DNA from: Sinisalibacter lacisalsi
GTDB taxonomy: Bacteria; Pseudomonadota; Alphaproteobacteria; Rhodobacterales; Rhodobacteraceae
Direction of reading: 5' to 3'
NCBI RefSeq assembly: GCF_014640115.1
Contig: NZ_BMGI01000004.1
Span: 166,941-230,940 of the forward strand
Length of the DNA: 64,000 nt
The notes under the pieces were generated by a model. The model was not told where the DNA came from. It ran no database searches and saw only the letters and a list, made by a program, of their open reading frames with translations. Numbering within the stretch: the first letter of the stretch is position 1; every line of letters begins with the position of its first letter. This document shows, in pieces, positions 15,681-32,165 of this stretch. The position numbers were made by a program, and so were the translations under genes.

Positions 15681-17149
15681 TGCCTAGCGCGAAGCGTGTA
15701 TTCGTCGCGTCGATCGCGACCGAAACCAATACTTTCTCGCCGATGCGCACCGATCTGGGGGATTTTCGCGAAAGCTTCTACGCCCCCCCCGGCGAGCACC
15801 CGCCAACGCCGACGCTGTGCAGCGCGGTCTTCACCGCGGCGCGCGCGCGGGCGACCGAGCTGGGCTGGGAGGTGATCGAGGGCACGGCATCCTGGGCCGA
15901 GCCCGGCGGGATCGTGAACGAGCAAACATGGGCGTTCCTGCGCGACCAGTTGCTCGATGAACTGGCGCAGGCGGGGCCGGTGGATATCGTGCTCCTTGGC
16001 CTGCACGGGGCGATGGTGGCGCAGGAGACGATTGATTGCGAAGGCGAGCTGCTCGCGGCGGTGCGCGCCCAGGTCGGGCCCGACACGCTGGTGGGCGTGA
16101 CATTCGATCCGCACAGCCACCTGTCGGCCAAGCGGGTCGAGAACGCCGATCTGATCACCGTGTTCAAGGAGTTTCCGCACACCGATTTCGTCGAGGTCGC
16201 GGAAAACCTCGTGCAGCTCGCCGCCGATGCTTCCGAGGGGCGGACCGATCCCGAGATCAGCACCTTCGATTGCCGGATGATCGAGATTTTTCCCACCTCG
16301 CGCGCACCGATGCGCGGGTTCGTCGACCGGATCCGGGCGATGGAGGGCCAGGGGAATATCCTGTCGGTCTCGGTCATTCACGGCTTCATGGCCGGCGACG
16401 TGCCCGATCTGGGCACCAAGGTCATCGTCATCACCGATGCCGCGCGGGCCGAGGGCGACGCGCTGGCGCAGCGCCTCGGCATGGAATTGTTCGACATGCG
16501 GGGCCGGACCCGGCCGGAATTCCGCGCGATGGCGCCGGCGCTCGAACGCGCCGCTGCCGCCCCGCGCGGCCCGGTGGTGATCGCGGATGTCTGGGACAAT
16601 CCCGGCGGCGGCGTTCCGGGCGATTCCACGACGCTGCTCAAGGGCATGATCGCGCAGGGTCTGGAAAACGCCGCGCTGGCGTCGATCTGGGATCCGATCG
16701 CCGTTCGGATCTGTTTTTCGGCCGGCGAGGGCGCGCGGCTGCGCCTGCGGTTCGGCGCCAAGATGGCCCCGGGCTGCGGCGAGCCGCTCGACGCAGAGGT
16801 GACCGTACACCGCTGCGTGCGCAATGCCGTCCAGAGCTTCGGTGCCAGCATCGTGCCCATCGGCGACGCGGTATGGATCGACGTGGACGGGATCGACGTG
16901 ATACTGAATTCCGTGCGCTCACAGGTGTTCAACCCCGACATCTTCGCCAACATGGGGATCGACCCGCTCGAAAAGGCCGTTCTGGCAGTGAAATCGACCA
17001 ACCATTTCCATGCGGCCTTCGAGCCGATCGCGGCCGAGATCCTTTATGTCTCGATCGACGGGCCCTATCCGAACGATCCGGCCACCAACCCCTACCAGCG
17101 GCTTTCGCGGGATATCTGGCCGCGCGTGGAGAACCCTCATGGCACTTGA
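15680..17149 (+). CDS. M81 family metallopeptidase (microcystinase C / MlrC-like)
   Basis: A 489-residue protein of the M81/MlrC family. It begins KRVFVASIATETNTFSPMRT, contains LLGLHGAMVAQE near residue 110 and the metal-site motif TFDPHSHLSAKRVENAD near 150, and ends with NHFHAAFEPIAAEILYVSID. MlrC hydrolyses linear microcystin and small peptides; most members have unknown natural substrates. There is no signal peptide, so it acts in the cytoplasm on the imported compound. It starts inside the last codon of the DppF-type gene, so translation is probably coupled. Confidence 0.85.
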   Translation: MPSAKRVFVASIATETNTFSPMRTDLGDFRESFYAPPGEHPPTPTLCSAVFTAARARATELGWEVIEGTASWAEPGGIVNEQTWAFLRDQLLDELAQAGPVDIVLLGLHGAMVAQETIDCEGELLAAVRAQVGPDTLVGVTFDPHSHLSAKRVENADLITVFKEFPHTDFVEVAENLVQLAADASEGRTDPEISTFDCRMIEIFPTSRAPMRGFVDRIRAMEGQGNILSVSVIHGFMAGDVPDLGTKVIVITDAARAEGDALAQRLGMELFDMRGRTRPEFRAMAPALERAAAAPRGPVVIADVWDNPGGGVPGDSTTLLKGMIAQGLENAALASIWDPIAVRICFSAGEGARLRLRFGAKMAPGCGEPLDAEVTVHRCVRNAVQSFGASIVPIGDAVWIDVDGIDVILNSVRSQVFNPDIFANMGIDPLEKAVLAVKSTNHFHAAFEPIAAEILYVSIDGPYPNDPATNPYQRLSRDIWPRVENPHGT

Positions 17150-18206
17150 ACCGGAACATCTCGAAACCCCGGCCATGGTGATCCGCGAAGCGGTCGTGCT
17201 GGAAAACATCCGCCGCTTCCAGGCGCATTGCGATCGTGTCGGGTTGGCATTCCGGCCGCATATCAAGACGCACAAGTCGATCCGCATGGCGCGGGCGCAG
17301 CTCGACGCCGGGGCGGTGGGGATCAATTGCCAGAAGATCGGTGAGGCAGAGGTGATGGCGGCGGCCGGGATCGACGATATCCTGATCACCTACAACATCA
17401 TCGGCCCGGAAAAGCTGGCCCGGTTGCGGGGGCTCGGGGAAAAGATCGCCCGCCTCTCGGTCACCGCCGACAATGCCGAGGTGGTGCATGGCCTTGCCGG
17501 GGCCTTCGCCGGCGCCGGGCGGCCTCTCACCGTCTTGGTGGAATGCGACACCGGCGGCGCGCGCTGCGGCGTGCAGAGCCCGCAAGCGGCGGTGGACCTT
17601 GCCGAACAGATCGCCGCCTCGCCCAACCTGACCTTCGGTGGATTGATGACCTACCCGGCCAAGGGCGGGCAGGACAACGTGGTGGCGTTCATGACCGCCG
17701 CGGTCGCGGCGCTGGAAGCGCGCGGGCTTTCGTGCCCGGTGGTGACCTCGGGCGGCACGCCGGACATGTGGACGGCCGCGCCGGAGGGCGTTCTCACCGA
17801 ATACCGCGCGGGCACCTACATCTATAACGATCGCTCCCTCGTCGCCTACGGCACCTGCACTTACGACGACTGCGCCGCCGTGGTCGTCGCCACGGTGGTG
17901 AGCACGCCCGCGCCCGGCCGCGCGGTGATCGACGCCGGCTCAAAGGCGCTCACGTCTGATCTGCTCGGGCTTGAGGGCCACGGGCATATCCTCGGGCACC
18001 CCGACGCGCAGATCACCGGGCTCAGCGAAGAGCATGGGGTTATCTCCTATGAAGCGCCCGATGCCTTCCGGGTCGGCGACCGGATTCGGGTCGTACCCAA
18101 CCATGTCTGCGTGGTGTCGAACCTGTTCGACAGCGTCTGGCTGGACCGGGCGGATGGGGCGGGGCTCGAGCCGCTGCCGATCGACGCCCGCGGCAAGGTG
18201 ACCTGA
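17139..18206 (+). CDS. D-threonine aldolase/D-serine dehydratase-like PLP enzyme (fold type III)
   Basis: A 355-residue enzyme of the alanine-racemase-like DSD1/D-threonine aldolase family. The PLP lysine is in FRPHIKTHKSI (about residues 36-46) and the C-terminal metal-binding motif is PNHVCVVSNL. ATG 17139 overlaps the M81 gene by 11 bp; the upstream open frame is that overlap. Family members cleave or dehydrate D-hydroxyamino acids with PLP and a divalent metal. Placed last in a peptide-type transport operon beside RidA, it may degrade a D-amino acid or amino-sugar acid released by the M81 enzyme. The exact reaction is not determinable. Confidence 0.82.
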   Translation: MALEPEHLETPAMVIREAVVLENIRRFQAHCDRVGLAFRPHIKTHKSIRMARAQLDAGAVGINCQKIGEAEVMAAAGIDDILITYNIIGPEKLARLRGLGEKIARLSVTADNAEVVHGLAGAFAGAGRPLTVLVECDTGGARCGVQSPQAAVDLAEQIAASPNLTFGGLMTYPAKGGQDNVVAFMTAAVAALEARGLSCPVVTSGGTPDMWTAAPEGVLTEYRAGTYIYNDRSLVAYGTCTYDDCAAVVVATVVSTPAPGRAVIDAGSKALTSDLLGLEGHGHILGHPDAQITGLSEEHGVISYEAPDAFRVGDRIRVVPNHVCVVSNLFDSVWLDRADGAGLEPLPIDARGKVT

Positions 18207-18213
18207 CCGCTCC

Positions 18214-19131
18214 TCAGCCGAGAATGATCGCGCCGCGGTGCTGAACCACTTCGCTCGCGAGCGCATGCCCTGCGGCCATCGCCTCGGCCTGGCTCGCACC
18301 CTGGGCGATGGCGGCGAGAAACCCGGCGTTGAAACTGTCGCCCGCGCCGGTGGTGTCGACCACCCGGGGCGCCGGGGCGAAGTCTTGCGGCGGCTGGTCC
18401 GGGTCGAGCGCCACGGGCCCCACCGCCCCGCGTTTCAAGGCGCCTCGGCGCAAGCCGAGCTTTCGCAACCGCGCTAGCACCTCCGCCTCGCCCTGTTCGC
18501 CGAAAAGCTCCATCTCGTCGTCGACCGAGGGCAGGGCGATATCGGCCAGCGCCCACATTTCCGCATTCACCTCGCGTGCCGTCTGCGGGCTTTGCCAGAG
18601 CCTCGGGCGATGGTTGCTGTCGTAGGCGACGAGGCCGCCTGCGCGGCGAAAGTCGCGCAGCGCGGCGATCAGCTCGGCGCGGATGGCGGCCGGCAGGATC
18701 GCGAGGCTGATGCCGGAGAGAAAGACCAGATCGAACCCCATCAGGGCCGAGAACTCGACCCGTGCCGGTGGCGAGAACAGCGTCCGCGCGGCGCTGTCGG
18801 AGCGCCAGTAGGTGAAGCTTCTTTCGCCGCTTTCATCGGTTTCGATGGCGTAGAGTCCGGGCACCTTGTCGGCCCTGCGTTCAACATGGTCCGTGCCGAT
18901 CCCATTCCGCGCCATCTCGGACAGGATGCGGTCGGAGAAGTGATCGGTGCCGAGGGCGGTGATGTAGGACAGCGTTGCGCGGCTGCCGAGGCGGCGGGCG
19001 AGGTAGACGGCGGTGTTGTAGCTGTCGCCCGCCACGTTGAGCCTGGCGTTTACCCGGTCCTCGGTGACGAGTTCTATCATCACCTCGCCGATGCAGGCGA
19101 TTTTCGTGATTGGACCGACCCCGGATTTCAT
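18214..19131 (-). CDS. kdgK: PfkB-family sugar kinase, 2-keto-3-deoxygluconate kinase type
   Basis: A 305-residue ribokinase-family protein. It begins IACIGEVMIELV and contains LNVAGDSYNTAVYLAR (substrate region of KDG kinases), VAYDSNHRPRLW, and the catalytic anion-hole motif VVDTTGAGDSFNAGFLAAIA with its base aspartate near residue 255. These are typical of KdgK, which makes 2-keto-3-deoxy-6-phosphogluconate for the Entner-Doudoroff aldolase. It converges with the D-threonine-aldolase-like gene (7-bp gap). No aldolase gene is nearby. Specificity inside the PfkB family is inferred. Confidence 0.75.
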   Translation of the reverse strand: MKSGVGPITKIACIGEVMIELVTEDRVNARLNVAGDSYNTAVYLARRLGSRATLSYITALGTDHFSDRILSEMARNGIGTDHVERRADKVPGLYAIETDESGERSFTYWRSDSAARTLFSPPARVEFSALMGFDLVFLSGISLAILPAAIRAELIAALRDFRRAGGLVAYDSNHRPRLWQSPQTAREVNAEMWALADIALPSVDDEMELFGEQGEAEVLARLRKLGLRRGALKRGAVGPVALDPDQPPQDFAPAPRVVDTTGAGDSFNAGFLAAIAQGASQAEAMAAGHALASEVVQHRGAIILG

Positions 19132-19262
19132 GGCTCTTCTCCCTTTCCGCAGCCGTCATTGAACGCGCTACGGGATTGAATGAAAAGCAGAAAGTCTTGC
19201 GTTCGCAGGTTTGGAATCGAGGCGCGCACCTGTCGCCCGCCCGGAGATGAAAAACGTGCTGA

Positions 19263-19281
19263 AGCCGGGGGTTACCCGGCT
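19263..19281 (-). terminator. Weak terminator downstream of tRNA-Gly
   Basis: A 7-bp stem, AGCCGGG/CCCGGCT, lies 26 bp past the tRNA 3' end in its direction of transcription. On the - strand a GTTTTT tract follows about 8 nt after the stem. Confidence 0.4.
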
Positions 19282-19306
19282 CTTCACACTGATTTTCGAG
19301 AGAAAT

Positions 19307-19381
19307 TGGAGCGGGCGATGAGATTCGAACTCACGACCCTTACCTTGGCAAGGTAATGCTCTACCCCTGAGCTACGCCCGC
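19307..19381 (-). tRNA. tRNA-Gly(GCC)
   Basis: Read on the - strand, a 7-bp acceptor stem (GCGGGCG/CGCCCGC), a D-arm with TAGCTCAGGGGTAGAGC, an anticodon loop CTTGCCAA with anticodon GCC, and a T-arm with GAGTTCGAATCTC form a complete cloverleaf of 75 nt. The 3' CCA is encoded (19307-19309). A promoter lies immediately upstream at 19398-19426. Confidence 0.97.
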
Positions 19382-19397
19382 GTCCTTGGGTGAGGGG

Positions 19398-19426
19398 GAG
19401 ATATGAAATCCCGCCGGGGCCTGCAA
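19398..19426 (-). promoter_or_regulatory. Promoter of tRNA-Gly
   Basis: On the - strand, -35 TTGCAG (19421-19426), a 17-nt spacer and -10 TATCTC (19398-19403) end 16 bp before the tRNA 5' end, a normal distance for a short pre-tRNA leader. Confidence 0.6.
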
Positions 19427-19509
19427 GTGGAAAATCGTCCGGCCGCTGAATTTTTTGCCCGCGCCCCGGCCCGGGGCGTCGGGGCGGGCGCGACGGGGCC
19501 CGAAAGCAC

Positions 19510-19541
19510 TGGCCCGGGCGTTCTGTGAAACGCCCGGGCCA
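19510..19541 (-). terminator. Terminator of the pyruvate carboxylase gene
   Basis: A perfect 13-bp stem (19510-19522 with 19529-19541; arm TGGCCCGGGCGTT) with a 6-nt loop lies 27 bp past the pyc stop on the - strand. Only a short TTT occurs afterwards. Confidence 0.65.
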
Positions 19542-19568
19542 GCCATTCTCCACAGGTCCGCCAGCGGG

Positions 19569-23012
<3,444 letters not shown>

Positions 23013-23154
23013 GGTCTACTCCCCCGGCCCGTCGGATGATCGTGAATTGGTAGGCGATGCCGCGCTGCAGAGCAAGGGCGACCGGGCCTGGGCGGGGGAG
23101 GATCTGGCTGCGCCCGGGCCGATCCGCGCTCCGCTGGCGCGGCGCGCGACTTTC

Positions 23155-23173
23155 ATGCCTCCGGCGGAGGCAT
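23155..23173. repeat. Palindromic interspersed-repeat-like element
   Basis: A perfect 8-bp stem, ATGCCTCC/GGAGGCAT, with a GGC loop is followed by TTTCCGGACCCAAGAAGGGC in the gap between pyc and the helicase gene. The core resembles a GCCTCCGGCGG-containing intergenic repeat common in Rhodobacteraceae genomes (recalled, not searched). It is the only copy in this window. Confidence 0.45.
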
Positions 23174-23258
23174 TTCCGGACCCAAGAAGGGCAAGCGGGC
23201 GAAAGAACATTCGCCGAACACCTTTTCCTTGGCCGCTTGCCCCGCTATCTTCGCGCGC

Positions 23259-25628
<2,370 letters not shown>

Positions 25629-25685
25629 GCCCTTGCCCGGGTGGCTCAACCGGCCCGGGCTTCGGCAACGGGCGCCGTGGCGGCC

Positions 25686-26630
25686 TCAGCCGTGCTTGTC
25701 GAACAGCGCCAGGCTGGCGTCGAAGAAGCGGTTGCGCACCTCGGGCCGTTCCATGAGGATTTCGTGCTCGGCATCCGGCACGATCTCGAGCCGCGCGCCG
25801 CTCCAGGCCTGCATCTTCTCCCTGATCGGGTCGACCTCGACGATGCGCTCATTGGTGCCGAGGAAGGTCAGGGCCGGGGTCGCGGGCGGGGCCATGCGGC
25901 GCAGGGCGCGGGTTTCGAACAACGCCGCGCGCAGCCAGCGCAAGGTCGGCCCGCCGAGCGTGAGATCGGGGTGGGTCGCGAGTTGGTGACGCATGAAATC
26001 CCACATCTCGCGGTCGGTGGTGAGGGTGTTGCCCTCGAATCGCTCGACGTGAATGGCGTGGTCGAGCGTGGTGCGCGGGGTGAGACGGCCGCCGATACCG
26101 GGCAGGGGGGCGGCAAGGGCGCTCAGCCATGCCAGCGGGCGCTCCCAGGCGTCCATCTGCATCCCCCACATCGGCGCTGAGAAAGCGACGGCGGCCACGT
26201 CGAGTCCCTCGTGCAGCGCGCGCAGCCCGATGCAGCCGCCCATCGAATGGGCGACGAGGAACATCGGCATCGGCAGGTCCAGCCAACCGGCGAGGTTGAG
26301 CGCGGCGGCAAGGTCGCGCTGGTATTCGGCGAAACCGAGCACATGGCCGAGGCGTCGATCCGGGAAGGCGCGGGCGGTCAGCCCCTGGCCGCGCCAATCG
26401 AGGGTGAGCACGGCGTAGCCTTCGGCGGCGTAGATGGCGGCGGCGGGGCCGTATTTTTCAACGTATTCGGTTCGGCCGGGGAAGATCAGCACGGTGCCCC
26501 GCGAGGGCGTGCCCGCGGCGGCCGGCCAGGCCGCGACGCGGATCCTTCCGCCGTCGACCGTGGGCAGCCACCAGGCCTCGCCGCCCGGCGGCCCTGCGGC
26601 CACATCCTCGTGGAGCGGCGCGGCCTCCAC
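25686..26630 (-). CDS. Alpha/beta-hydrolase (lysophospholipase/monoacylglycerol lipase-like)
   Basis: A 314-residue serine hydrolase. The nucleophile elbow is LVAHSMGGCIG (about residues 132-142). Earlier are the oxyanion strand GTVLIFPGRTEYVEKYG and LTLDWRGQGLTARA; late acid and histidine candidates are in NERIVEVDPIR and DAEHEILME. This matches the PldB-type group. The start is GTG 26630, five bases after the SCP2 gene stop, so the two genes form an operon and may both handle lipids. No signal peptide, so cytoplasmic. Confidence 0.82.
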   Translation of the reverse strand: MEAAPLHEDVAAGPPGGEAWWLPTVDGGRIRVAAWPAAAGTPSRGTVLIFPGRTEYVEKYGPAAAIYAAEGYAVLTLDWRGQGLTARAFPDRRLGHVLGFAEYQRDLAAALNLAGWLDLPMPMFLVAHSMGGCIGLRALHEGLDVAAVAFSAPMWGMQMDAWERPLAWLSALAAPLPGIGGRLTPRTTLDHAIHVERFEGNTLTTDREMWDFMRHQLATHPDLTLGGPTLRWLRAALFETRALRRMAPPATPALTFLGTNERIVEVDPIREKMQAWSGARLEIVPDAEHEILMERPEVRNRFFDASLALFDKHG

Positions 26631-26635
26631 CGACG

Positions 26636-26926
26636 TCAGCCGATCAGTCCACCGAGCCGCATCGCCGCGCCCATGTCGCCATCGACGGCGAGCTTGCCGG
26701 CCATGAAGGCCGCCGTGGGGTTGAGATCGCCCGAGAGCATCGCTTCGAAGGTGTCGGTGCTGGCGGTGAGCGTCACGTCGGCGTCCTCGTCGCCGGCGCG
26801 TGCGCCGTCGCTGTCGACCATGATCGACCCTGCGCCTTCGAGCACGAATTTCGCCACGGCGTCGAAGCCGGCGCTGCCCAGTTTTTCATTCAACGCGGTC
26901 ACGGCCGCCTCGATCACATCGCTCAT
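26636..26926 (-). CDS. SCP2 sterol-binding domain protein
   Basis: A 96-residue single-domain SCP2-type lipid-binding protein. Its C-terminal half reads DVTLTASTDTFEAMLSGDLN, then PTAAFMAGKLAVDGDMGAAM, the diagnostic SCP2 segment. The fold carries fatty acids, acyl-CoA or sterols in a hydrophobic tunnel. ATG 26926 (MSDVIEAAV) is chosen because a GAGG lies 12 nt upstream; ATG 26938 would add MDLK but has the GAGG abutting it. The longer open frame further upstream crosses a palindrome and has no support. It precedes the hydrolase gene in an operon. Confidence 0.85.
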   Translation of the reverse strand: MSDVIEAAVTALNEKLGSAGFDAVAKFVLEGAGSIMVDSDGARAGDEDADVTLTASTDTFEAMLSGDLNPTAAFMAGKLAVDGDMGAAMRLGGLIG

Positions 26927-26978
26927 TTTCAAATCCATCCTCGTCAAGGTGTTTCGCGGGAACCTTAGCGAAAGCGAG

Positions 26979-27006
26979 CGCCGCGCAAAACCGGTTTTGC
27001 GCGGCG
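26979..27006. repeat. Perfect 28-bp palindrome between divergent genes
   Basis: The arm CGCCGCGCAAAACC (26979-26992) is followed directly by its exact reverse complement (26993-27006). It lies between the SCP2 gene (-) and the TPR gene (+). It could be an operator for both or an intergenic repeat with cruciform potential. Confidence 0.75.
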
Positions 27007-27082
27007 TGACGCGGCGGAATATCGCCCGCGCCCACGCGAAGGTGATGGGCAGCGGAGGGTGCGATCGTTTAGGATCGGGCGC

Positions 27083-27619
27083 ATGACCCGGATTGCCCTG
27101 ATCTTTGCCCTTCTGCTCGCCGCAACGCCCCTTCGTGCCCAGTCGAGCGGGCTCGATGACCTGTTCGAAGCCCTGCGGCAGAGCGACAGCAGCGGCTGGC
27201 AGGAGATCGAAGACCGGATCTGGGACAACTGGTCGCAATCCGGATCGGCCGCGATGGACCTTTTGCTCGAACGCGGGCGCGAGGCGATCGGCGCGGGCGA
27301 GCCGGTTGCCGCGATCGAGCATCTCACGGCGCTGGTGGAGAATGCGCCGGATTTCGCCGAGGGCTGGAATGCCCGCGCGACGGCCTATTTCAACGCCGAT
27401 CTCTATGGCCCGGCGGTGGCCGACATCGCCCGCGCGCTCACGCTCGAGCCGCGCCACTTCGCCGCCCTGGCCGGGCTTGGCCGCATTTTCGAAGACACCG
27501 GCGACACGCGGCGCGCGCTCGAGGCTTATCGCAAGGCCGCCGCTATACATCCGCGCCGACCCGATCTAAGAGAGGCGGTGGAACGTCTCGAAGCGGAGCT
27601 TCAGGGCGAAAGCGCCTGA
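27083..27619 (+). CDS. Secreted tetratricopeptide-repeat protein
   Basis: A 178-residue protein with a signal peptide (residues 1-20, IALIFALLLAATPLRAQ) and TPR-type helix pairs over about residues 65-165 (AGEPVAAIEHLTALVENAPD; WNARATAYFNADLYGPAVAD; LAGLGRIFEDTGDTRRALEA). It probably acts as a periplasmic protein-interaction scaffold; no catalytic motif. ATG 27083 sits behind TTAGGATCGGGCGC. It precedes the helicase gene by 31 nt on the same strand and may be co-transcribed. Confidence 0.8.
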   Translation: MTRIALIFALLLAATPLRAQSSGLDDLFEALRQSDSSGWQEIEDRIWDNWSQSGSAAMDLLLERGREAIGAGEPVAAIEHLTALVENAPDFAEGWNARATAYFNADLYGPAVADIARALTLEPRHFAALAGLGRIFEDTGDTRRALEAYRKAAAIHPRRPDLREAVERLEAELQGESA

Positions 27620-27650
27620 GGCAAGCGTCAGGTCGGGCAGGAGACAGCGC

Positions 27651-30557
<2,907 letters not shown>

Positions 30558-30947
30558 GTGAGCGCGCCGGTGCAGGACCAGCCCCGCCCGACGATGCGCG
30601 CCGACAAGTGGCTCTGGCACGCGCGGTTTTTCAAGACCCGCGGGCTGGCGGCGAAGATCGTTACCGGCGGGCACCTGCGGGTGAACACGGTCAAGGTGCA
30701 CAAGCCGGCACAGCCGGTGGGGCCGGGCGATGTGCTGACCTTTCCGCAGGGGCGGCAGGTTCGGGTGGTGAAGGTGTTGGCGCTATCGGAACGGCGCGGC
30801 CCGGCGCCCGAAGCGCGGGCGCTCTACGACGATCAGACCCCTGCCGCCGATCCCGCGCCCGCCGCGCCGCGGTTCGAGGGGCGGGGGCGGCCGAGCGGGA
30901 AAGATCGTCGCAACGCACGGCTTTATGAGCGCGGGCAACTTGATTGA
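30558..30947 (+). CDS. S4-domain RNA-binding protein (HslR-like)
   Basis: A 129-residue protein with an S4 RNA-binding domain at residues 12-75 (TMRADKWLWHARFFKTRGLA, then GGHLRVNTVKVHKPAQPVG). Homologues include HslR/Hsp15, which rescues stalled 50S subunits. The C-terminal 40 residues are Pro/Ala and Arg rich and end RRNARLYERGQLD. The start is GTG 30558, immediately after the helicase stop, so translation is coupled. Confidence 0.88.
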   Translation: MSAPVQDQPRPTMRADKWLWHARFFKTRGLAAKIVTGGHLRVNTVKVHKPAQPVGPGDVLTFPQGRQVRVVKVLALSERRGPAPEARALYDDQTPAADPAPAAPRFEGRGRPSGKDRRNARLYERGQLD

Positions 30948-30999
30948 TCCCGCGAAGACGGTTAGCTAGGCCCGACCACACGGCTTCCAGGGTGTTCTT

Positions 31000-31332
31000 A
31001 TGACCTATATCGTCAACGATAATTGTATCGCCTGCAAATACACCGATTGTGTCGAGGTGTGCCCGGTGGATTGTTTCTACGAAGGCGAGAACATGCTGGT
31101 GATTCACCCTGACGAGTGCATTGATTGCGGCGTCTGTGAGCCCGAATGCCCGGCCGACGCGATCCGCCCCGACACCGAGCCGGAAGCCGAGAAATGGGTC
31201 GAGTTCAACCGCAAGTATTCCGAATTGTGGCCGGTGATCGTCTCCAAGAAGGATCCGTTGCCCGAGGCCGAGGAACGCGACGGCGAAACCGGCAAGCTCG
31301 AAAAGTATTTTTCGGAGAAGCCGGGCGGCTGA
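31000..31332 (+). CDS. fdxA: 7Fe-8S ferredoxin FdxA
   Basis: A 110-residue ferredoxin. It begins [20 protein letters not shown], providing one cysteine set ([17 protein letters not shown]), and continues [12 protein letters not shown] for the second. The absence of one ligand in the first set is typical of FdxA with [3Fe-4S] and [4Fe-4S] clusters. It carries electrons at low potential; the partner is unknown. Same strand as the S4 gene, 52 nt away. Confidence 0.95.
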   Translation: MTYIVNDNCIACKYTDCVEVCPVDCFYEGENMLVIHPDECIDCGVCEPECPADAIRPDTEPEAEKWVEFNRKYSELWPVIVSKKDPLPEAEERDGETGKLEKYFSEKPGG

Positions 31333-31390
31333 TTCGCCCCGCGCGGTCGGACAAAACAGGCCGGTTTCGGGCGTTCTGCAATGCGGCGCT

Positions 31391-31418
31391 TTGAAATCGG
31401 GCGATTCTGCGCTATATT
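31391..31418 (+). promoter_or_regulatory. Promoter of carD
   Basis: -35 TTGAAA (31391-31396), a 16-nt spacer and -10 TATATT (31413-31418) form a good housekeeping sigma-factor promoter about 155 nt before the carD start. The long leader contains a 23-codon open frame. Confidence 0.65.
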
Positions 31419-31429
31419 AAACTCTTGGT

Positions 31430-31501
31430 ATGAAGCCGGAGGCCGTGACGCGTTGGGTGCGTGTGCACCATTTGCGCGTTCCATCTCGTGAAAAGACGTG
31501 A
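31430..31501 (+). CDS. Possible 23-residue leader peptide upstream of carD
   Basis: ATG 31430 opens 23 codons (MKPEAVTRWVRVHHLRVPSR and three more) ending TGA, just 12 nt after the carD -10 element. The peptide is basic and has no recognised motif. There is no clear ribosome binding site because the ATG would lie near the transcript start, so translation would be nearly leaderless. It is reported because it lies inside an unusually long leader; it may be chance. Confidence 0.25.
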   Translation: MKPEAVTRWVRVHHLRVPSREKT

Positions 31502-31573
31502 CGACGGGAGGTTCGCGCCGCCCGCGCCATCTTTTCGACGCTGGCCGATGGAGACAAGAGGAAGACAAGACAT

Positions 31574-32083
31574 ATGAGCAAAGCCAAGAAGCCCGAGTTC
31601 CGCCCCAACGATTTCGTGGTTTACCCGGCGCATGGCGTCGGACGGATCATCTCGATCGAGGAGCAGGAAGTCGCCGGGCTGACGCTGGAGCTTTTCGTGA
31701 TCTCCTTCGAGAAGGACAAGATGACCCTCCGGGTGCCGACCAACAAGGCCACCGAAGTGGGCATGCGCGGGCTGTCGAGCCCCGATATCGTCTCGAAGGC
31801 GATGGACACGCTCAAGGGCAAGGCCCGCGTCAAGCGCGCGATGTGGTCGCGCCGGGCGCAGGAATACGAACAGAAGATCAACTCGGGCGACCTGATCTCG
31901 ATCGCCGAGGTGGTGCGTGACCTGCACCGCAACGACGACCAGCGCGAGCAGAGCTATTCCGAGCGCCAGCTTTACGAGGCGGCGCTGGAGCGGCTCACCC
32001 GCGAGGTGGCGGCGGTGTCGGACGGCGACGAATCGGCGGCGCAGAAAAAGGTCGACGATGTGCTGACCTCGCGCGCGGCCTGA
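31574..32083 (+). CDS. carD: CarD family transcriptional regulator
   Basis: A 169-residue CarD/CdnL-type protein. The N-terminal RNA-polymerase-interaction domain (residues 1-60) starts FRPNDFVVYPAHGVGRI and has a Tudor-like fold. The C-terminal helical DNA-binding part contains LKGKARVKRAMWSRRAQEYE and ESYSERQLYEAALERL-like repeats. CarD binds the beta subunit and stabilises open promoter complexes in Rhodobacteraceae, where it is abundant and important for transcription. It has its own promoter at 31391 and an intrinsic terminator at 32113, so it is probably monocistronic. Confidence 0.94.
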   Translation: MSKAKKPEFRPNDFVVYPAHGVGRIISIEEQEVAGLTLELFVISFEKDKMTLRVPTNKATEVGMRGLSSPDIVSKAMDTLKGKARVKRAMWSRRAQEYEQKINSGDLISIAEVVRDLHRNDDQREQSYSERQLYEAALERLTREVAAVSDGDESAAQKKVDDVLTSRAA

Positions 32084-32112
32084 GCGCCGTATTAATTCTT
32101 AAAGGTGCACGA

Positions 32113-32144
32113 GCCGCCGTCCTTCGGGGCGGCGGTTTCGTTTT
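32113..32144 (+). terminator. Intrinsic terminator of carD
   Basis: Stem CCGCCGTCC/GGGCGGCGG (32114-32122 with 32127-32135, one G-U) with a TTCG tetraloop is followed by TTTCGTTTT. It is 30 nt after the carD stop. Confidence 0.9.
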
Positions 32145-32165
32145 GTGAGCCGGGTGGCGGGGCGC

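Noticed and set aside
25635-25660. Terminator hairpin between the helicase and hydrolase genes
   Set aside because: GCCCGGG/CCCGGGC could pair, but the 12-nt loop and lack of a T-run make it no better than expected in GC-rich DNA.
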